Under the pieces are notes generated by a model. That model worked only from the letters and a program-made list of their open reading frames with translations, was not told where the DNA came from and searched no databases. From positions 1 through 26,432 of the forward strand of contig CAMZKK010000178.1 of the NCBI GenBank assembly GCA_947311175.1: a DNA stretch of 26,432 bases, in the 5' to 3' direction. Below are positions 22,321 through 26,432 of this stretch, in pieces. The stretch comes from an uncultured Planctomycetota bacterium (GTDB lineage: Bacteria > Planctomycetota > SZUA-567 > JAFGNG01). Every line of letters begins with the position of its first letter. Position 1 is the stretch's first letter. The translations under genes and the position numbers were made by a program.

Positions 22321-24298
22321 GACTACTATTGCAAAAATAAACAAAGGGTTTACTAATTCACACTGGTATAAAATGAAGGTTCGAGTGGGTATGGATTATG
22401 CAGTCGGTTTTATTGATGATGTGCCAATCATTAAAATAAAGAGTACTTTTAATTCAGGAGGGAGAGTTGGTCTTTATGCAAGAGGAATAAATACTGTTGA
22501 GTTCGACGATTTTAAGATTCAAACCGTTGCTTTAAAAAATTACTTATTAACAGAAAAAAAAATAATCACTGAAAAATTGATAAAAAAACTAAAAAAAGAT
22601 TCCAATTTTCCTTATGTGTTTATTTTTAATAAGAAAATAAATAACTATCGATTAACTGCTCAAATAAATTCAAATGATAACGCAAAAACACATAATTTGA
22701 TATTTATTCCTGCATTTAAAGATTCAATAAATCACTATGAATTCGAAATCACTAAGAACAAATCCACGCTCTACAAAATAAGTGAAGGGGAAAAAAGCTC
22801 TCAATTATTCACCACAACCGATAAGCTTGATAACATAAGATTTAAATTTAAATCCGGAGTTTTGAGCATAAGTGATAAAACAAAATTATTATTTTCTACC
22901 TACACCGGTTATTTAGACTCACAGGGAGCAATCAAAGAAATTAGTAGTGGTTACACTATAAAAAAACTTTCTTTTAATGAAATCAATCCACCACTACCGG
23001 TTGCTTCAATAAATCAAGTTTTTGCAGACGAAACCCTAATGAAATCGTGGAGCAACCATAATCAAGATTGGAAAAAATCGACAACTGCAAATGAATATAC
23101 TTCAACTTATTGGCATACTGCATATTTTTTTGGTGATGTAGAGATTGAAGCATTATTAACAAAAAATAATAAGAATATAACCTTGAATAATCCTACAATA
23201 TTAGCATTATCTCTTGCCAAGCCTCTCAATGATATTCAAAAAGGCAATGGCTATACTGCAAAATATTTTTATGATAAAAAGAAAAACATAAATAGAATTA
23301 TCTTAATTCGAGAAAACAAAATTGTAAAAACTCTTGACCTTAAAGCAACCATCCCCCACAGAATTAAATTTTCAAAGATTGACTCTACCTTATTATGTTA
23401 CATCAATAATAAACTAAGATTAATCTATGAAGATAAAAATCCCATCAAGGGGAAAAGGGTTGCTTGGGCAATTAAAGGTTTTAAGCTTTCACCGAAAAAT
23501 GTTCAGGTTTACAACAATAACCTAAAAACATATTCTTTTAATAATGCCCCTGTTGATTGGATGATAGGTAGTGGCGTGTGGGAAGTTACAAATCGATGGG
23601 AATGTGACCCAAGATGGAGTTTTTGGGGCGGTATGCCGGTAAAATTAGCAAAAAGAAGAATAAGTGCTTTGGAAAAATATTTTTCAAAACGCTCCTCTTG
23701 GAAGATAAAAAACCTAAAATCTCAAGTTAATAATATTATTGATAAATCCAATAAATACATTTCACTTTGGCACAAACAGCAATTCAAAGGAGATTTGCTT
23801 GTAGAGTTTTATGTAGGTCAAATGATGGATAGAATGAAGGGCAATTACAAAAATTACATTAGAGATTTCAACATTACTATTTGTTCCGATGGAGAAAATC
23901 TTCTACAAGGATATACCTGTATCCTTGGTGGCTGGCTGGATAAAAAAAGTGTTATCTTAAGAAATGGGGAAATAGTTGCAGAAAAAACAGGTCCTGTTTT
24001 ATATAGAGGATTTGTTCATCGCAGATGGATTAAAATTAGAGTCACTAAAAACAATAATATAATTAGATTTAACGCAAGCTATCTAGGAAAAAGAAATAAA
24101 ATTTATGAATTAATTGATCTTTATTACAAAGACAAATCCCCACTAAGTGGCACCAAGATAGCTCTTTGGAGTTATGATTGCGGAATATTAATCAGCAAAT
24201 TTAGAGTATCTTCGGAAAGCATTGCCATTTCTTCAGACCCACTTAAAATCCCATCATTTATTATGCCAAAACTTTATGATGATAAAAAAAATAAATAA
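22205..24298 (+). CDS. Jelly-roll module protein, C-terminal fragment after the frameshift
   Basis: This is the continuation of the gene starting at 21385. The genuine reading joins at the A-run 22255-22262 and continues TGVCFSQDRLEMVQVVDG. The GTG at 22205 has no credible ribosome site and lies within the upstream coding frame, so independent translation is doubtful. The segment completes the second jelly-roll (WYKMKVRVGMDYAVGFIDD, GGRVGLYARGINTVEFDDF) and adds about three more modules. The last begins VDWMIGSGVWEVTNRWECD and ends ALWSYDCGILISKFRV. Each shows the W-x-K/I-x-V and G-x-x-A-L-W/Y-A patterns of LamG/DUF1080-like folds. It is asparagine/lysine-rich and AT-rich, and has no signal of its own. 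Confidence 0.75.
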   Translation: MQNKQPQLKNLNNKQQRKKTGVCFSQDRLEMVQVVDGIETTIAKINKGFTNSHWYKMKVRVGMDYAVGFIDDVPIIKIKSTFNSGGRVGLYARGINTVEFDDFKIQTVALKNYLLTEKKIITEKLIKKLKKDSNFPYVFIFNKKINNYRLTAQINSNDNAKTHNLIFIPAFKDSINHYEFEITKNKSTLYKISEGEKSSQLFTTTDKLDNIRFKFKSGVLSISDKTKLLFSTYTGYLDSQGAIKEISSGYTIKKLSFNEINPPLPVASINQVFADETLMKSWSNHNQDWKKSTTANEYTSTYWHTAYFFGDVEIEALLTKNNKNITLNNPTILALSLAKPLNDIQKGNGYTAKYFYDKKKNINRIILIRENKIVKTLDLKATIPHRIKFSKIDSTLLCYINNKLRLIYEDKNPIKGKRVAWAIKGFKLSPKNVQVYNNNLKTYSFNNAPVDWMIGSGVWEVTNRWECDPRWSFWGGMPVKLAKRRISALEKYFSKRSSWKIKNLKSQVNNIIDKSNKYISLWHKQQFKGDLLVEFYVGQMMDRMKGNYKNYIRDFNITICSDGENLLQGYTCILGGWLDKKSVILRNGEIVAEKTGPVLYRGFVHRRWIKIRVTKNNNIIRFNASYLGKRNKIYELIDLYYKDKSPLSGTKIALWSYDCGILISKFRVSSESIAISSDPLKIPSFIMPKLYDDKKNK

Positions 24299-24301
24299 TC
24301 A

Positions 24302-24324
24302 TAAATTCCAGCAGCAGGAATTTA
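24302..24324. repeat. Dispersed palindromic repeat, copy after the jelly-roll gene
   Basis: TAAATTCC (24302-24309) and GGAATTTA (24317-24324) flank AGCAGCA, and the right flank GGTTAAAG resembles the flanks of the copies at 14682 and 12994. It starts 4 bases after the stop of the jelly-roll gene and may help end or protect that message. Confidence 0.65.
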
Positions 24325-24500
24325 GGTTAAAGGGCACTGCAGGGGAATTTATATCTATATGCCACACCTTAAGCTAAAACGGAACCGACTCGTAAACAAA
24401 ACAGAAACAAGTAAAAACCTTACCCATTTACCTAAAAAATTTTAAGTCGATTTTTATCATTTTTGGAAAATATATTTTTTTCGAACAGACTCTAAAATAA

Positions 24501-24535
24501 AAACGGGAGGAAATAAAAATTATTTCCTCCCGTTT
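24501..24535 (-). terminator. Intrinsic terminator of nifJ
   Basis: AAACGGGAGGAAATA (24501-24515) and its perfect complement (24521-24535) form a 15-bp stem with a 5-base loop. On the minus strand TTATTTT follows. It begins 27 bases beyond the nifJ stop. The plus side is also T-rich (TTTATTTT... after 24533), so it may act both ways. Confidence 0.85.
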
Positions 24536-24561
24536 ATTTTATTCTTAGATATTTTGATTAT

Positions 24562-26432
24562 CTATTTTTTGTTGCCACAATCTTTACATTCAAGTGAGGC
24601 GAGTTGCTCATACATTGCCCATGTTCTACTAACATCTTCTTGTCCAAGTTTGAGCAGTTTGGCTGCATCTTCAGGTTTGCTCTTGGTGAGCATTTTGAAT
24701 CTGTTTTGTTTGTAGGCAAAATCCTCAAATGAAATTGATGGTGCCTTACTATCAAGTTGAAGTGGATTCTTGCCTTCCGCAGTTAACCTTGGGTCGTAAC
24801 GGAATAATGGCCAGTGACCACACTCTACTGCTCGTTTTTGATTTTCTAATCCGGTAGTCATATCAATGCCATGTGCAATACAATGTGAATAAGCAATGAT
24901 TAGAGATGGTCCATCAAAACTTTCAGCCTCTTTAATAGCCTTAATTGCCTGAGCATCATTTGCTCCCATTGCAATCTTAGCCACATAAATATTTCCGTAA
25001 GTCATTGAAATAAGTCCAAGGTCTTTCTTTGGCATTGGTTTACCGCCAGCAGCAAATTTTGCTACAGCTGCCCTTGGTGTTGCCTTTGACATTTGCCCGC
25101 CTGTGTTTGAATACACTTCTGTATCCATTACAAGAACATTTACATTTTTACCAGATGCCAAAACATGATCAACGCCACCATAACCAATATCATATGCCCA
25201 GCCATCACCACCAAATATCCAAACGGATTTATCTACAAGATAATCTGCAACATTGATAAGTTCTTTACAAACCTCAGCATCACAAGAACTTATTTTTTCT
25301 TTTAATTGCTTTACTCTTTCTCTTTGTTCATCAATTCCTGTTGTTGAATTTTGGTTGGCAGATTTAATGGCATCAATCAATTCAGCTGAGTCACCTAAAC
25401 AATCGCAACGGTCCAAAAGCTCGTAGGCATATTCTGTAAGCTTGTCAATCGTTAAGCGGAAGCCAAATCCAAATTCAGCATTATCTTCAAACAAAGAGTT
25501 ACTCCATGCCGGTCCGTATCCTTTATCATTTACAGCGTATGGAGTTGTTGGTAAATTACCACCATAAATTGATGAACAACCGGTAGCGTTTGCAATCACC
25601 ATTCTATCGCCAAATAATTGAGTAACAAGTTTTATGTATGCTGTCTCACCACAACCTGCACATGCTCCACTATACTCAAAGAGTGGGCGTTTAAGTTGTG
25701 TCTCTTTTATTGGAGGTAATTTGACTTCACTATTTGCCTTAAAATCAAATTCCGGAAGATTGAGGAAAAATTCATAATTTTTAACTTCTGCCTCACGAAG
25801 TTTGATTTGCTCCGACATATTGATTGCTTTAGTATCAAGTTTTTTGCCTTCTGCATCTTTTTGGTGTGCAGGACAAGTATTAACACAGTTGCTACAACCG
25901 GTACAATCTTCAACCGCACATTGAAGAGTAAATAATTTATCTTCAAGCCCCTTGCCTTTTGCTTGACAGCTCTTAAAGGTTTCAGGTGCGCCTTCTATTT
26001 TATCTTTATCATAGATTTTCATTCTAATAGCCGCATGTGGACAAACAAGTGAACACTTACCACATTGAATACAAGAATCAGAATCCCATGCCGGCACATT
26101 CAAAGCAACATTTCTCTTTTCCCATTGAGTTGTTGCAGTTGGAAACGTTCCGTCACATGGCATTTCGCTAACCTTAACATCATCGCCATTACCAGACATA
26201 ATTGTAGCAGTAAGGTTTTTTACAAACGCAGGTGCCTTGTCACTAACAGTTGATGGTCTTTCAATGTTACTAGTAACTGAATCAATAACTTCAACTTCTT
26301 CAAGAGCTGCAATTGCTTGATCTACTGCATTGTAGTTCATTTGAACAATGTCATCACCTTTTTTGCTATAACTTTTATTAATCGCATCTTTAATATATTC
26401 AATAGCCTTATCTTTTTCAATTACTCCTGAAA
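24562..26432 (-). CDS. nifJ: Pyruvate:ferredoxin (flavodoxin) oxidoreductase, C-terminal part
   Basis: The single-chain enzyme oxidises pyruvate to acetyl-CoA and CO2 with thiamine diphosphate and three [4Fe-4S] clusters, and is typical of anaerobic metabolism. The frame stays open to the right edge, so an apparent ATG at 26340 is internal: the 30 codons before it match the family (KAIEYIKDAINKSYSKKGDD). About 622 of an expected 1170-1200 residues are present. Visible are two ferredoxin-type motifs (CIQCGKCSLVCP and CTGCSNCVNTCP), CAGCGETAY and ATGCSSIYGG for the third cluster and cofactor, and the thiamine site GGDGWAYDIGYGG with the NTGGQMSKATPR loop. The end carries a CKDCGN motif. The protein is cytoplasmic and followed by a strong terminator. 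Confidence 0.96.
   Translation of the reverse strand, partial: SGVIEKDKAIEYIKDAINKSYSKKGDDIVQMNYNAVDQAIAALEEVEVIDSVTSNIERPSTVSDKAPAFVKNLTATIMSGNGDDVKVSEMPCDGTFPTATTQWEKRNVALNVPAWDSDSCIQCGKCSLVCPHAAIRMKIYDKDKIEGAPETFKSCQAKGKGLEDKLFTLQCAVEDCTGCSNCVNTCPAHQKDAEGKKLDTKAINMSEQIKLREAEVKNYEFFLNLPEFDFKANSEVKLPPIKETQLKRPLFEYSGACAGCGETAYIKLVTQLFGDRMVIANATGCSSIYGGNLPTTPYAVNDKGYGPAWSNSLFEDNAEFGFGFRLTIDKLTEYAYELLDRCDCLGDSAELIDAIKSANQNSTTGIDEQRERVKQLKEKISSCDAEVCKELINVADYLVDKSVWIFGGDGWAYDIGYGGVDHVLASGKNVNVLVMDTEVYSNTGGQMSKATPRAAVAKFAAGGKPMPKKDLGLISMTYGNIYVAKIAMGANDAQAIKAIKEAESFDGPSLIIAYSHCIAHGIDMTTGLENQKRAVECGHWPLFRYDPRLTAEGKNPLQLDSKAPSISFEDFAYKQNRFKMLTKSKPEDAAKLLKLGQEDVSRTWAMYEQLASLECKDCGNKK

Noticed and set aside
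26340..26432. NifJ fragment as a separate gene starting at ATG 26340
   Set aside because: The frame stays open upstream to the window edge and encodes family-typical sequence, so the ATG is internal.

Overview
The window is AT-rich (roughly 35-38% G+C by eye), gene-dense and mostly housekeeping. It suggests a motile bacterium (FliM and a FliY-type FliN) with anaerobic pyruvate metabolism (a large NifJ-type pyruvate:ferredoxin oxidoreductase), the MEP isoprenoid pathway and a TCA-type NADP isocitrate dehydrogenase. The mix of a FHA-DUF4388 (PATAN) protein, a FliY-type switch protein, a bacterial histone-fold protein and a large protein of jelly-roll modules points to a deep-branching or uncultivated lineage. 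I cannot fix the phylum from sequence alone.

Layout. (1) 1-7649, plus strand: the tail of an unknown gene, then a tight run radA, PIN-TRAM membrane protein (YacL-like), ispD, DHH phosphoesterase (nrnA-like), mannose-1-phosphate guanylyltransferase, ruvX/yqgF, FHA-DUF4388 protein and a double zinc-ribbon membrane protein. Many junctions overlap, including two TTGA stop/start overlaps. (2) 7650-8116, plus: a monocistronic gene for an 84-residue lysine-tailed histone-fold protein with its own strong promoter, a leader hairpin followed by a T-run, and an intrinsic terminator. (3) 8161-10412, minus: fusA with its own promoter and terminator. (4) 10473-11737, plus: a protein with two cyclic-nucleotide-binding domains. 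(5) 11744-18145, minus: icd, a phoH-PIN gene, and the proteostasis operon tig-clpP-clpX behind a near-consensus sigma-70 promoter. (6) 18162-21171: a small unknown gene (minus), a 59-codon gene on the plus strand behind a sigma-28-like flagellar promoter, and a minus-strand operon of an FtsB/DivIC-like gene, fliM and a fliY/fliN-type gene. (7) 21385-24298, plus: one very large gene of repeated concanavalin/LamG-like jelly-roll modules, split by a frameshift at a run of eight A. (8) 24501-26432, minus: the C-terminal half of nifJ with a perfect 15-bp terminator stem, running off the right edge.

Intergenic spaces hold a family of short palindromes with the core TAAATTCC...GGAATTTA (near 11691, 12994, 14682 and 24302, with possible decayed copies elsewhere), plus one tandem pair of 40-bp hairpin repeats at 13218-13300. 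I saw no rRNA, tRNA, CRISPR array, transposase or phage gene.

The most notable items are the bacterial histone with its repetitive lysine tail, AAG/C-ending codon bias and attenuator-like leader; the 59-residue product behind a flagellar-type promoter; the FliY-type protein keeping only one CheC phosphatase motif; the frameshifted 970-residue jelly-roll protein; and the dispersed palindrome family.
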